Origin: an uncultured Flavobacteriales bacterium
Lineage (GTDB): Bacteria > Bacteroidota > Bacteroidia > Flavobacteriales > CAJXXR01
Reading direction: 5' to 3'
Assembly: GCA_913063375.1 (NCBI GenBank)
Contig: CAJXXR010000011.1
Coordinates: forward strand, 1-64,000
Length of the DNA: 64,000 bases
The notes beneath the pieces are model-generated. The model had not been told where the DNA came from and did no database searches. It saw only the letters and a program-made list of their open reading frames with translations. Of the stretch, positions 54,341 to 63,385 are shown one piece after another. Position numbers and translations under genes: made by a program. Numbering within the stretch: the stretch's first letter is position 1; each line of letters starts with the position of its first letter.

Positions 54341-55489
54341 ATGGATACTGAATATAATATTATAATTGCAGGAGCAGGTGGCATTGCGCAAGCTGTTGGA
54401 TTAATTTTGGCCCAAAGAAGTGAAGTAACGCCTAAAATATTTATTGGAAATAGAACTTTATCTAAAGCTCAAAGAACGGCTGAATGGATTCAAGAAGGGA
54501 CTACAAAATCCTGTAAAGTTGAGGCCTTTCATTTAAGCGAAACAGCACTTACCGAAGAAATGAAATATATCTTCAATGGTGGAGATATAATCTTGGATTG
54601 CCTCCCGGGAAGCCAAGCACCAAGGATTGCCAAATATGCCTTGGAGTATAATTGTCACTATGCCAATCTTACAGAACATGTACAAGAAACCAATCAAATA
54701 ATAGAAATAGCTAAAAATGCAGAGACAGGTTTTATTCTACAATCAGGAATCGCTCCAGGCTATATCGATATTTTGGGGCATCACCTTTTTAGACAATTCT
54801 GCAAGATTCACAATGTAAGGAAAGTAGACCTATTGGAATTGAAGGTGGGGGCACTAACAGATCATGCGGTAGCACCACATTATTATGGATTTACCTGGAG
54901 CCCGGTTGGAGTTGCAACAGAATACCTTGAAGATGCAATCGTTTTAAGAGACTATAGAAAAACATTTATTCCAGCACTTAGCGAACGATCCACTATTCTA
55001 ATAGATGGCTTTGTATACGAACAAGATTTAACTTCTGGCGGTGCAGCCGATCTTCCAGATGCATTGGCTGGCAAAGTGAAAAAATTAGATTATAAAACCC
55101 TTAGGTATCCAGGACATTACACATGGATAGATAGCCAACTTTCCAAAATCGAGGGAAGCTCAGAATCTCATATTTCCGATTTACAGCAAAAAATGGAATT
55201 GGAAATTCCCCATATTGACAACGACCAGATTATTCTATACGCTGCCGTTCAAGGAAAAGACAAAAATGGAGTTTTAAGACGGAAAGAACACGTGGCACGA
55301 ATTCTTCCGCAAAGAATAGGAAAACATGTGCTAAAAGCAATACAAGTTACCACTGCTTCCCCCTTAATTCAAGCTGCCCAATTATTACTAGAAACAAATG
55401 CCAAAGGAATCATTTTACAAAGCCACTTGGACCCTAAACATTTTCTAGAAGGGAATTATATAAGCCCCGTTTTTGGCTATATATCTTAA
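54341..55489 (+). CDS. Saccharopine dehydrogenase-like NADP-binding oxidoreductase
   Basis: The 382-residue cytoplasmic enzyme has an N-terminal Rossmann fold IIIAGAGGIAQAVGLILAQR (GxGGxxQ signature) and GNRTLSKAQRTAEW (dinucleotide ribose loop). The middle has DIILDCLPGSQAPRIAKYAL and HYANLTEHVQETNQIIEIA, as in saccharopine dehydrogenase and related spermidine or carboxy-reductases, and GIAPGYIDILGHHLFRQF follows. The exact substrate (saccharopine, an amino-acid conjugate or a polyamine precursor) is not readable. No lysine or polyamine genes are nearby. The start is the ATG at 54341. Confidence 0.82.
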   Translation: MDTEYNIIIAGAGGIAQAVGLILAQRSEVTPKIFIGNRTLSKAQRTAEWIQEGTTKSCKVEAFHLSETALTEEMKYIFNGGDIILDCLPGSQAPRIAKYALEYNCHYANLTEHVQETNQIIEIAKNAETGFILQSGIAPGYIDILGHHLFRQFCKIHNVRKVDLLELKVGALTDHAVAPHYYGFTWSPVGVATEYLEDAIVLRDYRKTFIPALSERSTILIDGFVYEQDLTSGGAADLPDALAGKVKKLDYKTLRYPGHYTWIDSQLSKIEGSSESHISDLQQKMELEIPHIDNDQIILYAAVQGKDKNGVLRRKEHVARILPQRIGKHVLKAIQVTTASPLIQAAQLLLETNAKGIILQSHLDPKHFLEGNYISPVFGYIS

Positions 55490-55615
55490 GCGCTATTTGC
55501 TTAATTAACAACATTTTGCTAAATTAACAAAAGGCTTTCACAGCTGTCAGTCGCAAGTTTTTAAATTTTTCTTAACTATATCTATAACTCACTTATAAAT
55601 ATAATTGCCCCCACA

Positions 55616-56485
55616 ATGATTGATAAAATTGGACGCTCCATTGAAAAGGCGCTGAATATTTTCAGTTTTGAGACCTTTGTATTTTACTTTGCCATTGCCT
55701 TTCTCAGTCTACTTATTGAATGGATGGCTGTTGGCTGGGAAAAATCTTCTTTAAAAAAACTAGTGGCCTTCAAGAAAACAGTAAGAACTGATTTCATCCT
55801 ATTCCTGCTAAACGCGTTCAAATTGTATGATTTAGTCACCATTGTATTGTCCTTCGGTATTTGTCACTTTATAACCTTCCTAATCCACGAAACCATACAT
55901 CTTGATCTTATAGTAGAAATCAAAAATTATTATGCAGAACTATTCATCCTCTTCATGGTTTCCGATATCAAAACCTATTTTGCACATTATTTACTGCATA
56001 GAACCCCATCATTATGGCAGCTGCATGAATTCCATCATTCAGCAACAGAAATGTGCCTTTTCACTAGATATAGAGATCATTTCGTAGAAAGAGCCCTTAG
56101 AAGACTACTGGACATAATCCCGGTTGTAATATTAGGTTCCACCATCCAAACCTATCTCATCATCCAGATAGTGCTAGAAGCACATAAACTTCTGGTACAT
56201 TCAAACATTAAATCCGACTGGGGACTCCTTGGAAAATACCTTATAGTTTCACCAGCTGCGCATATGATTCATCATTCCAATCAACCTGAACATTATGATA
56301 AGAACTTTGGGAACACCTTAATAATTTGGGATCGCCTATTTGGCACCTATCATGCTCCAGAACCGGTAGAAGAGATGGGAATACCCAATAATAATTATAA
56401 TAAAAAAGGCTTTGTTTGGGATACTTTACTGAGTCTAAAAAATTTCAAAAACAGCCTTTTTTCCAAAAAAAATCCCACTAATTAA
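55616..56485 (+). CDS. Sterol desaturase/fatty acid hydroxylase family protein
   Basis: The 289-residue inner-membrane di-iron protein has the three His boxes of the family: HYLLH (in YFAHYLLHRTPSLWQLHEFHH), HEFHH, and a third in AAHMIHHSNQPEHYD. About four hydrophobic helices flank them. Members hydroxylate or desaturate sterols, carotenoids or fatty-acid chains using O2. The substrate is unknown here; bacterial relatives often modify lipids. It follows the dehydrogenase-like gene by 126 bp on the same strand, perhaps in one unit. The gene ends 33 bp before the convergent 56518 gene. Confidence 0.88.
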   Translation: MIDKIGRSIEKALNIFSFETFVFYFAIAFLSLLIEWMAVGWEKSSLKKLVAFKKTVRTDFILFLLNAFKLYDLVTIVLSFGICHFITFLIHETIHLDLIVEIKNYYAELFILFMVSDIKTYFAHYLLHRTPSLWQLHEFHHSATEMCLFTRYRDHFVERALRRLLDIIPVVILGSTIQTYLIIQIVLEAHKLLVHSNIKSDWGLLGKYLIVSPAAHMIHHSNQPEHYDKNFGNTLIIWDRLFGTYHAPEPVEEMGIPNNNYNKKGFVWDTLLSLKNFKNSLFSKKNPTN

Positions 56486-56517
56486 ATAATGGGATTCTCA
56501 ATATTTACGCTTCCTAA

Positions 56518-57084
56518 TTAAATGGAGTACTTTATTTTTTTCAAATGCCATAGCAATATTTTCTCTGCCTCAGCACTAGAGGAATGATATAAGGTACCAA
56601 CCTGAACACTTACTGAAATTTTATCATCCACCACTTTTACAGCTACAGATGAATATCCTTTATTATCCTCTTCTCCTTTTTTTACAATAGCGAAATTTAT
56701 AATCGTGTAGTCTTTATAGCCTTTGGTTTCAATGAATTCAAAATTCAAATTTGAAAAAATATCAGCGATCCTATTTAATCCATTCTTCACTTCAGCAATC
56801 ACAACTTCCTCTGTAATCTTAAGCTTAGATTTACCTGTCTTCACTTCGTAGTTCGCCACTCGAATATCAACAATGGTTTCTGTACCTTTTTTATTGTCTT
56901 TAAGCTGATATTTGGTTTCCCATTTTGATTGTTTTGATTTATTTTCATCAACCTTCCACAATTTTTCCTTTAATGAATAACTAAATCCACTGGATAATTC
57001 CAAAGTTGACGTTTGAGCTTGTAACCCAGAAAATGTAAAAAAAAGAACCAAGATTAGTCCTTTCATAAACCAAGAGGTTTTCAT
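56518..57084 (-). CDS. Exported hypothetical protein
   Basis: The 188-residue protein has signal peptide MKTSWFMKGLILVLFFTFSG with cleavage near LQAQ. The mature domain (TLELSSGFSYSLKEKLWKVD and on) is Lys-rich with a beta-alpha pattern ending AEKILLWHLKKIKYSI. I recognise no family. It may be periplasmic. It is a single gene, convergent with the hydroxylase gene. Confidence 0.6.
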   Translation of the reverse strand: MKTSWFMKGLILVLFFTFSGLQAQTSTLELSSGFSYSLKEKLWKVDENKSKQSKWETKYQLKDNKKGTETIVDIRVANYEVKTGKSKLKITEEVVIAEVKNGLNRIADIFSNLNFEFIETKGYKDYTIINFAIVKKGEEDNKGYSSVAVKVVDDKISVSVQVGTLYHSSSAEAEKILLWHLKKIKYSI

Positions 57085-57359
57085 ATAAATTCGATTTTTA
57101 TTAAACTAAGTATACCAGCAATATAGGATTAATATAATGCATAGGAATCAAAATCATCGATTCATACTATCTTCAACGCCATAAACTCATTAATCAACTT
57201 AGTTACAATTAATTGCACTTTATTACTTAATAATACCTGAATTCTGGTAGTAAAATCACTGGATTCTGGTATTTTATTGATCAATAATTGTAGTTATATT
57301 TGTACCAAGACTATCTTATATAATATTAATAATTATGAATTTTAATAAGACTTTTTAAT

Positions 57360-57533
57360 ATGATTATTAAAAACCTATGCGGCTATCACATCGCCATCTG
57401 CTCCAAGTGTGATGACCTAGTGGATAAAATGGATGAAGAATGTCAGAAGTGTGGACACTACTTTACCATGGAAGAAGAAACTTCGACAATAAGCCAAAAT
57501 TCAAAAGAAGTGGTTAAAAACATTGAAGAATAA
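57360..57533 (+). CDS. Small zinc-ribbon-like protein, 57 residues
   Basis: A short ORF (MIIKNLCGYHIAICSKCDDL to ...VVKNIEE) has two CxxC knuckles, CSKC and CQKC, separated by 13 residues (DDLVDKMDEECQKCGHYF). This spacing fits a rubredoxin-like zinc ribbon. The acidic tail is typical of small cytoplasmic regulatory or ribosome-associated proteins. The motif is clean, so I consider it real although short. It has an upstream A/T-rich region but no strong -7 element. Convergent and divergent neighbours leave it as its own unit. Confidence 0.65.
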   Translation: MIIKNLCGYHIAICSKCDDLVDKMDEECQKCGHYFTMEEETSTISQNSKEVVKNIEE

Positions 57534-57599
57534 ACAATGTTAAAATTTCTAATTAAATCACCATATTCCGTTAGTTTAATATATACCAGAATATGGAGG

Positions 57600-57630
57600 T
57601 TTGCTATCCTATTATTTGTGCGTAGCTTTG
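57600..57630 (+). promoter_or_regulatory. Consensus promoter of a short transcript
   Basis: TTTG (57600-57603), exactly 19 bp, then TAGCTTTG (57623-57630), a full match to the Bacteroidota consensus. Confidence 0.75.
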
Positions 57631-57635
57631 TAGCT

Positions 57636-57764
57636 TGAATTAAAAATACACCCAAAATATTAATAACAGGATCATCATAATAATGGGTATTTATGGTTAT
57701 AAATTTTTCACCCCAGTATTAGATCACTGTTTAAACACCTCAGATTTCTGAGGTGTTTTTTTTT
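57636..57764 (+). ncRNA. Candidate small RNA or leader with 22-codon ORF and terminator
   Basis: Between the perfect promoter and a strong terminator (AACACCTCAG/CTGAGGTGTT, loop ATTT, eight or more T, ending about 57764) lies a transcript of about 130 nt. It contains a 22-codon ORF at 57683-57751 (MGIYGYKFFTPVLDHCLNTS...) whose stop lies inside the terminator stem. It resembles the two short units before the rtcB operon. It could be a small RNA, a small protein gene or an attenuated leader. Confidence 0.5.
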
Positions 57765-57881
57765 ATAGATACTCCCCCAAACCCATTACATTTAATGGTA
57801 TCAAGCTTCCACTCTTTAATCCCTATTACATTGCTTTCGTATTTTTTCACCAAAAAGTATTCACATTTTAAAAAATAGTTT

Positions 57882-57889
57882 TACATTTG
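57882..57889 (+). promoter_or_regulatory. -7 promoter element of the marR operon
   Basis: TACATTTG matches TAnnTTTG, 24 bp before the ATG. The overlapping TTTGTACATACA could be an operator half-palindrome for the MarR protein; this is speculative. Confidence 0.5.
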
Positions 57890-57912
57890 TACATACATTA
57901 ATCGACTAGGCA

Positions 57913-58344
57913 ATGAAGAAGGACTATTTTAAAACCATTCATACCATTATCAAAACAGGACACTGGATAACGGATCAAATTAGCAAAGAGTTGAAAGAAC
58001 TTGATATGACAGAGCCTCAATACAATGTATTGAGAACACTCAAGATAGCTAATGATGAACCTTTAACCGTTCAAGAAATTTTGGATGGGATGGTACAAAA
58101 AAGTAGCAATGTCAGTAGAATCATTGATAAACTACTTTCAAAAGGACTCGTGGACAGACAAATTTGCCCAAGCAACCGTCGAAAAATGGATATCACCATG
58201 ACCAAAGTCGGTCATGAGCTTCTTTTAGAAATGGATCGAAAAGTCTACGGCCTTCATGAGCCTATGCACGATAGATTGGATTCTGAAGAATTGAAAACCT
58301 TAGATAAACTCATCACGAAATTAACAACCAATCACCATGACTAA
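57913..58344 (+). CDS. MarR-family transcriptional regulator
   Basis: The 143-residue winged-helix repressor shows LDMTEPQYNVLRTLKIANDE, then VQEILDGMVQKSSNVSRIID and KLLSKGLVDRQICPSNRRKM (recognition helix and wing), with C-terminal dimerisation helices. The winged-helix region lies at residues 30-100. It is first in an operon with the reductase (8-bp overlap). Such regulators respond to phenolic or oxidative compounds, in keeping with a flavin reductase next to it. Confidence 0.9.
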   Translation: MKKDYFKTIHTIIKTGHWITDQISKELKELDMTEPQYNVLRTLKIANDEPLTVQEILDGMVQKSSNVSRIIDKLLSKGLVDRQICPSNRRKMDITMTKVGHELLLEMDRKVYGLHEPMHDRLDSEELKTLDKLITKLTTNHHD

Positions 58345-58876
58345 AAAAATAGTAGCCTTCGGAGCAAGCAACAGTAAAAAGTCAATCAACAGTCAACTGG
58401 CAACATTTACGGCAAATCAGGTAGAAAATGCCACTGTGAACACCTTAAACCTGAATGATTTTGAAATGCCAATATATAGCGTTGATAGAGAACAGGAAAC
58501 TGGGATTCCAGCATTGGCCCATGCTTTTAAAGAGGAGATAAAAAATGCAGATGCCATCGTTATTTCTTTTGCAGAACACAATGGATCTTATTCTGTAGCA
58601 TTCAAAAACATCTACGATTGGATGTCAAGAATTGAGCAAAACGTATGGATGAATAAACCTATGTTTCTTTTAGCAACCTCCCCAGGTGGATATGGTGCAA
58701 AAACAGTACTGAACCACGCTACAGGAATTTTCAAAAGATCAAATACAAATACTGTAGTTAGCTTTTCACTGCCATCGTTTATGCAAAATTTCACGGAAGA
58801 AGGAATTCTAAATGAAGAACTAAACACTGAATTCAAAGAGCAATTGAATCAGTTTTCAGCTGCACTTAGCAATTAA
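58337..58876 (+). CDS. NADPH-dependent FMN reductase
   Basis: The 179-residue flavodoxin-like reductase starts KKIVAFGASNSKKSINSQLA (phosphate-binding loop). It has DAIVISFAEHNGSYSVAFKN and KPMFLLATSPGGYGAKTVLN, matching the NADPH-dependent FMN reductase fold (flavin-binding P-x-Y-x-x-S-like turn). It reduces FMN or quinones, possibly in protection from electrophiles. It overlaps the MarR gene by 8 bp and is followed after 87 bp by the outer-membrane gene. Confidence 0.9.
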   Translation: MTKKIVAFGASNSKKSINSQLATFTANQVENATVNTLNLNDFEMPIYSVDREQETGIPALAHAFKEEIKNADAIVISFAEHNGSYSVAFKNIYDWMSRIEQNVWMNKPMFLLATSPGGYGAKTVLNHATGIFKRSNTNTVVSFSLPSFMQNFTEEGILNEELNTEFKEQLNQFSAALSN

Positions 58877-58963
58877 GTCAACAACATAAATGAATCAACC
58901 AACAGTGTTGATTCTTTTTTACCACAATTCATGTACCTACAATTATCATACATACACTCGTAA

Positions 58964-59713
58964 ATGAAGAGAATACTTATTTTAGTAATCGTCACATTGC
59001 TCTTGATTCCATTATCAGTCAAAGCTCAATCTGACAAGCCAAGTATTCAGGCCAATTTAGGAATTCGAGGACGATGGCAAACTGGAAATCTTAATCAATT
59101 GGGATTAATCCCCAATGCCGCAATTCTACTTCAAAGTGAAAACATCAGCCTTAAAATCAACAGCTCATACCAATACCTACTGGTCGAAAATTTTAATCCA
59201 GTAAACGACTTCTGGACATTTTCTGTATTGAAATGGCAAACCAAAAGGAAAATACACCCAATAATAGGCGCCAACTTTGGTTTCGCTAAATCCTATAAAA
59301 TCAAACAATCGTACAGCTATGGGATGGGTTATGAAGCCAGACTTTATGAAAAGTCAGATAAGGAATATTTGTATACAGGTCTATTAGTTGGATATATGAA
59401 TTTCCAATTTGAACATGCCAATTCTCATACAGGTGCCCACATGGGATTACTGCTATCTTCTGCCATCCCGGTAAGTGATAAGATATTTATGACTATTGGT
59501 TTGAAATCCTATCACTCTTTGAAAGAAATAGATTTCTGGGGCGGGAGTAGTCAGATTATGCTTAACTATCAATTTAAGAAGAATCTTTCTCTAAACATAA
59601 GTCAAGATATCGTTTTCAATAACCAAAACGAACCAGGTATTAAGCAGTTAAATACACTCATGCTATTTGGTGTTCGATACTACCTATTCGCAAATCACAA
59701 ACAATCAAAATAG
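58964..59713 (+). CDS. DUF481-like outer-membrane barrel protein
   Basis: The 249-residue protein has signal peptide 1-21 (ending SVKAQS). Mature strands (IQANLGIRGRWQTGNLNQLG, NISLKINSSYQYLLVENFNP, MTIGLKSYHSLKEIDFW) give the look of a DUF481-like outer-membrane barrel. The end LMLFGVRYYLFANHKQSK has the terminal aromatic strand followed by a few extra residues. The role is unknown; it may permit passage of a substrate handled by the adjacent enzymes. The next gene starts 16 bp later. Confidence 0.72.
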   Translation: MKRILILVIVTLLLIPLSVKAQSDKPSIQANLGIRGRWQTGNLNQLGLIPNAAILLQSENISLKINSSYQYLLVENFNPVNDFWTFSVLKWQTKRKIHPIIGANFGFAKSYKIKQSYSYGMGYEARLYEKSDKEYLYTGLLVGYMNFQFEHANSHTGAHMGLLLSSAIPVSDKIFMTIGLKSYHSLKEIDFWGGSSQIMLNYQFKKNLSLNISQDIVFNNQNEPGIKQLNTLMLFGVRYYLFANHKQSK

Positions 59714-59729
59714 CCAAAACAAAAACATC

Positions 59730-60479
59730 ATGAAAACAAGTAAACTAATAATCGCAGGGAGTGTTATAATAGGGTTATGCACAATGGCCTTTACAGCCAC
59801 CAATCCAAAGCCTGAACAGGGAAAAGACACTATAGGAGATCAATACATTCCCAGAAATCCAAAAAAGGACCATCTCCTTACTTCAGAAAATACAGTGTTG
59901 CTAGTCATAGATTGGCAAGATGAAATGCTGGGAATGGTAAGAAATATTGACAAAGATATCTTAACCAACAATATCCAAGCAATAATCAAAACAGCCAATG
60001 TTTTCGATATTCCCGTGATAGAGTCGACAATTGGAGTCAACCTTGGTGCAAATAAACCAACAGTCCCCTCAATAAAACAAGAAATTGAATCCAATGTCCA
60101 GAACATTGATAGAATATCCCTCAATGCCTGGCAAAATAAAGCAGTGGTAGAGGCTGTTAAAAAAACCGGAAGAAAGAAGATTATCATGACAGGACTTTGG
60201 ACGTCAGGATGCCCTACCTATACCGCACTAGATGCCCTCGCTGACGGTTACGAAGTATATATTCTAGCCGATGTAATGGGAGATGCTACAACAGATGCTC
60301 ACAACAGAGCTATTGACAGAATGGTCCAAGCGGGTGCTATTCCATTTACTTGGGAAGGAGCTGGAGCAGAAATACTCAGAGCATATACTCATCCAAAAGC
60401 TATGCAGGATGAGAAAATAGAAGGAGGATTTGTCGGAATAATGAAAGAACATTTCTATCCTTTTGCCGGGAAATACTAA
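59730..60479 (+). CDS. Exported isochorismatase-family hydrolase
   Basis: The 249-residue cysteine hydrolase has the triad elements Asp in VLLVIDWQDEMLGMVRN, a Lys around NAWQNKAVVEA and Cys in IIMTGLWTSGCPTYTALDAL. The N-terminus (MKTSKLIIAGSVIIGLCTMA) is a signal peptide or lipoprotein-like signal, so the enzyme should be periplasmic, unlike most isochorismatases. Families of this fold cleave amides or vinyl ethers. The ATG at 59730 is chosen because it gives the signal; the longer open frame lies inside the preceding gene. It is the last gene of the marR cluster. Confidence 0.85.
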   Translation: MKTSKLIIAGSVIIGLCTMAFTATNPKPEQGKDTIGDQYIPRNPKKDHLLTSENTVLLVIDWQDEMLGMVRNIDKDILTNNIQAIIKTANVFDIPVIESTIGVNLGANKPTVPSIKQEIESNVQNIDRISLNAWQNKAVVEAVKKTGRKKIIMTGLWTSGCPTYTALDALADGYEVYILADVMGDATTDAHNRAIDRMVQAGAIPFTWEGAGAEILRAYTHPKAMQDEKIEGGFVGIMKEHFYPFAGKY

Positions 60480-60600
60480 CCAAAAATAAAAAGGGCATTA
60501 CAACTTACCTTTGACTCCTTTAAAATAAGCTTAATAAAGGAATATATTCGCGATTCCAATCGCGTTGGTAAAAAAATAAAGCAGTACTATATCTAAACAA

Positions 60601-60628
60601 AAAAGCCTCGAATATATTCGAGGCTTTT
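60601..60628. terminator. Bidirectional terminator
   Basis: AAAAGCCTCGAATATATTCGAGGCTTTT is given here as positions 60601-60628: a perfect 28-bp palindrome with A and T ends, between the isochorismatase gene and the convergent PhnA-C gene. Confidence 0.85.
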
Positions 60629-60631
60629 ATA

Positions 60632-60844
60632 TTAATTCTTCTTTTTCAAGAATTGTGTCTTTAGAACTATTGTAGCTTTTCCAATTCTACATTCTACTTC
60701 TGTAGGACTCCCTGTTAAACGAACAGATTTGATAACTGTTCCTTGCTTCAAGTTAAGAGAACTACCTTTTACTTTTAGTGTCTTATTTACAATAACAGCA
60801 TCCCCGTCATTTAATACGTTTCCGACGCAATCTTTAGTATCCAT
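60632..60844 (-). CDS. PhnA C-terminal domain protein (YjdM-like), domain only
   Basis: The 70-residue cytoplasmic protein contains the PhnA-C beta domain (DCVGNVLNDGDAVIVNKTLK, then VKGSSLNLKQGTVIKSVRLT). The N-terminal zinc ribbon of full-length PhnA/YjdM (about 110 residues) is missing. The domain-only version is common in Bacteroidota. Despite the old name, no phosphonate role is shown, and no phn genes are nearby. The start is the ATG at 60844. Confidence 0.85.
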   Translation of the reverse strand: MDTKDCVGNVLNDGDAVIVNKTLKVKGSSLNLKQGTVIKSVRLTGSPTEVECRIGKATIVLKTQFLKKKN

Positions 60845-61031
60845 AGTATGCTTATTTCAATTTATTTTCTTCGCTTATAGCAAAGCTAAAATTATTTTGG
60901 AGAACACTGACAATTAAACCGGATATAACCATTCTATTCTACTAGGAAACTATTAAAATAGAAGGCCCTAGGTTAAGCTGGTAAATAGCTGTATTTTCGC
61001 GATAGATCCATTATAATTCTAAAAATAAAGC

Positions 61032-61841
61032 ATGCAACAGCCCTTTCATATCATTGAGCCAACGGTTAAAAAAATTCCATTCATACTAAGCGTACCACAT
61101 TGTGGAACAGCTTTTCCTGATGAAATAAAAGGAGACTATAATCCAGAAATGGCCGCTCAACCAGATGATACAGATTGGTTTGTTGAAGAGCTTTATAAAT
61201 TCGCCTCAGAATTTGGTATTACCATCATCTATGCGCATTATAGCAGATGGGTAATAGACCTAAACAGAGATCCAGAGAGTAAAGCACTTTACAACGATGG
61301 TAGAATCATAACTGGACTATGTAGCAATACAGATTTCTTTGGTCACCCGATCTACACTTCTGATGATAAAATCCCTAATGCGGATGAAATCCAAAGAAGA
61401 TTAGACACTTATTATTGGCCGTATTACAACAAGATAACAGAGCTCCTTCAAGCAAGAAAAGCTGAATTTGGAAAAGCACTTTTATGGGATGGTCACTCCA
61501 TTAGGAGATCTGTACCCACCATCAGTAAGGTTGATTTCCCTGATTTAATTCTAGGGAATAATGATGGTAAAACTGCACATCCAGCAATTGTCAAAACAAC
61601 GATCGAAAATTTACAAGCAGGTCCATGGCCTGTTAGTCATAACACTCCATTCAAGGGAGGACACATTACGAGATATTTTGGAGATCCAGCCAATAATATC
61701 CATTCCTTACAGCTAGAAATGAACAAAATCATCTATATGGATGATGCGGAAATGAACTACGATCAGGAAAGAGCAAACAAAGTGATATCACTACTTAGAA
61801 AGACTTTTACCGAGTTGATCAAAACCCTTGAAACAATTTAA
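61032..61841 (+). CDS. hutG: N-formylglutamate amidohydrolase
   Basis: The 269-residue enzyme hydrolyses N-formylglutamate to glutamate and formate, the last step of the five-step histidine pathway. Seen motifs are FILSVPHCGTAFPDEIKGD near 18, DDTDWFVEEL, YSRWVIDLNRDPESKALY near 75, LLWDGHSIRRSVP near 157 and GGHITRYFGDPANNIHSLQL near 215, with His and Asp residues for the metal. The next gene, hutF, gives the preceding step. The gap to hutF is 22 bp, so they form one operon. Confidence 0.9.
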   Translation: MQQPFHIIEPTVKKIPFILSVPHCGTAFPDEIKGDYNPEMAAQPDDTDWFVEELYKFASEFGITIIYAHYSRWVIDLNRDPESKALYNDGRIITGLCSNTDFFGHPIYTSDDKIPNADEIQRRLDTYYWPYYNKITELLQARKAEFGKALLWDGHSIRRSVPTISKVDFPDLILGNNDGKTAHPAIVKTTIENLQAGPWPVSHNTPFKGGHITRYFGDPANNIHSLQLEMNKIIYMDDAEMNYDQERANKVISLLRKTFTELIKTLETI

Positions 61842-61863
61842 TAAACTACTTACTTTACACGCT

Positions 61864-63240
61864 ATGAAAAGTTTTCTATTCAAAGGACTACTACAAAACA
61901 ATGGTTGGCTAGCCAATGCTTTGGTAAAAGTAGATGATCACGGATCGATTGTAGAAATTATAGAAAATGGATCAGCAGAAAATGCCATTCAAATAGATGG
62001 TTATGCACTGCCTGGTTTTCAAAATGCCCATTCACATGCTTTTCAATATGCAATGGCTGGTCTTGCTGAAATCCATAAAACGACAGGTACTTCAGATGAT
62101 TTTTGGTCTTGGAGAGAAGCTATGTACCAATTAGCTCTCAGCGTAAATCCAGATCAGATGGAAGCCATCGCCACTATGTTATACAGTGAAATGGCACGTC
62201 ATGGATATACCCACGTTGCGGAATTCCACTATGTGCATCATGATAAAAATGGCGCACACTATGATAACTTAGCAGAAATGGGAAGTAGAATGATCGCTGC
62301 AGCACAGACTGCCGGGATCAATATCACCCTAGCCCCTATTTTTTATCAAAAAGGAGGATTTGGACAAGCACCAAATGATCGCCAAAGAAGATTTATTTCT
62401 CCAGACATAGACAGTTATTTGGAACTTTTGGAATCCAGTAAAAAAGCATGTGCCAATTATTCGGGTGCCAATGTTGCTGTAGGTATTCACTCCATGCGTG
62501 GAGTAGAACCAAAGGACATTGCCGAAATCGCTAAATCTGGACCACAAGACATTCCCTTCCATATTCATATTTCAGAACAGCTGAAGGAAATTGAGGATTC
62601 TGTATCCTATTTAAAGCAAAGACCAGTTGAGTGGCTATTGGATCATGTAGATTTAAATGAAAGGTACCACCTAGTACATGCAACTCATCTTACAGATAAA
62701 GAAACAGTAGGCATTGCCAAAAGTGGCGCAAATGTTGTTATATGCCCAACCACGGAAGGAAACCTAGGAGATGGACTATTCCCATTGAGAAAATACCAAG
62801 CTGCCAATGGTAATTGGAGTATTGGAACAGATTCCCACATTGGAATAAATCCTTTAGAAGAGTTGAGATTATTGGACTATGGTCAACGTTTGATCAGCCA
62901 TAAGCGAAATATATACACTTCCTCCAATCAAGGAGATAGTGGGATGTATGCCATCGAAATGGCTACTAGATCTGGTAGGAAAGCGATGAATAATTTCTCC
63001 TCTGAATTCTTTAAAGTAGGCGATAAATTGAATGCAAGTATTATGGATGCTAATGCCCCATTATTGGCCGCTAGCTCATTAAGCAATTTGACTTCATCCA
63101 TATTGTATACAGCAGATGCCACGCAACAATACGGCACTATTTCAAATGGAAAACTGGTTGTAAAAGATGGAAAACATCTAAAAAGTCAAGCGATAAGAAA
63201 CAACTTCTCGAAAGCCATGTCTGACTTAAAAAACAGATAA
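61864..63240 (+). CDS. hutF: Formimidoylglutamate deiminase
   Basis: The 458-residue amidohydrolase converts N-formimidoyl-glutamate to N-formylglutamate and ammonia. Zinc ligands and active-site blocks are present: GFQNAHSHAFQYAMAGLAEI (HxH-type motif), FWSWREAMYQLA, VGIHSMRGVE, FHIHISEQLKEIEDS, LVHATHLTDKETVGIAKS and GTDSHIGINPLEELRLLDYG. The ATG at 61864 is used; the longer frame starts at TTG. With hutG it forms the histidine pathway II. The hutH, hutU and hutI genes are not in the window. Confidence 0.93.
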   Translation: MKSFLFKGLLQNNGWLANALVKVDDHGSIVEIIENGSAENAIQIDGYALPGFQNAHSHAFQYAMAGLAEIHKTTGTSDDFWSWREAMYQLALSVNPDQMEAIATMLYSEMARHGYTHVAEFHYVHHDKNGAHYDNLAEMGSRMIAAAQTAGINITLAPIFYQKGGFGQAPNDRQRRFISPDIDSYLELLESSKKACANYSGANVAVGIHSMRGVEPKDIAEIAKSGPQDIPFHIHISEQLKEIEDSVSYLKQRPVEWLLDHVDLNERYHLVHATHLTDKETVGIAKSGANVVICPTTEGNLGDGLFPLRKYQAANGNWSIGTDSHIGINPLEELRLLDYGQRLISHKRNIYTSSNQGDSGMYAIEMATRSGRKAMNNFSSEFFKVGDKLNASIMDANAPLLAASSLSNLTSSILYTADATQQYGTISNGKLVVKDGKHLKSQAIRNNFSKAMSDLKNR

Positions 63241-63260
63241 TACGCTTATAATTACTATTT

Positions 63261-63298
63261 AAAAAGCCAACCGGACTTGTATCGGTTGGCTTTTTTTT
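63261..63298 (+). terminator. Terminator after hutF
   Basis: AAGCCAACCG/CGGTTGGCTT stem with loop GACTTGTAT and eight T. Confidence 0.92.
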
Positions 63299-63385
63299 AT
63301 TCAATCCTAGTACAAATTTTTATAGAATTCCTTATATTTTGGTTTTAGAATATAACCTTTATTAAGATTAACATATACCATCACA

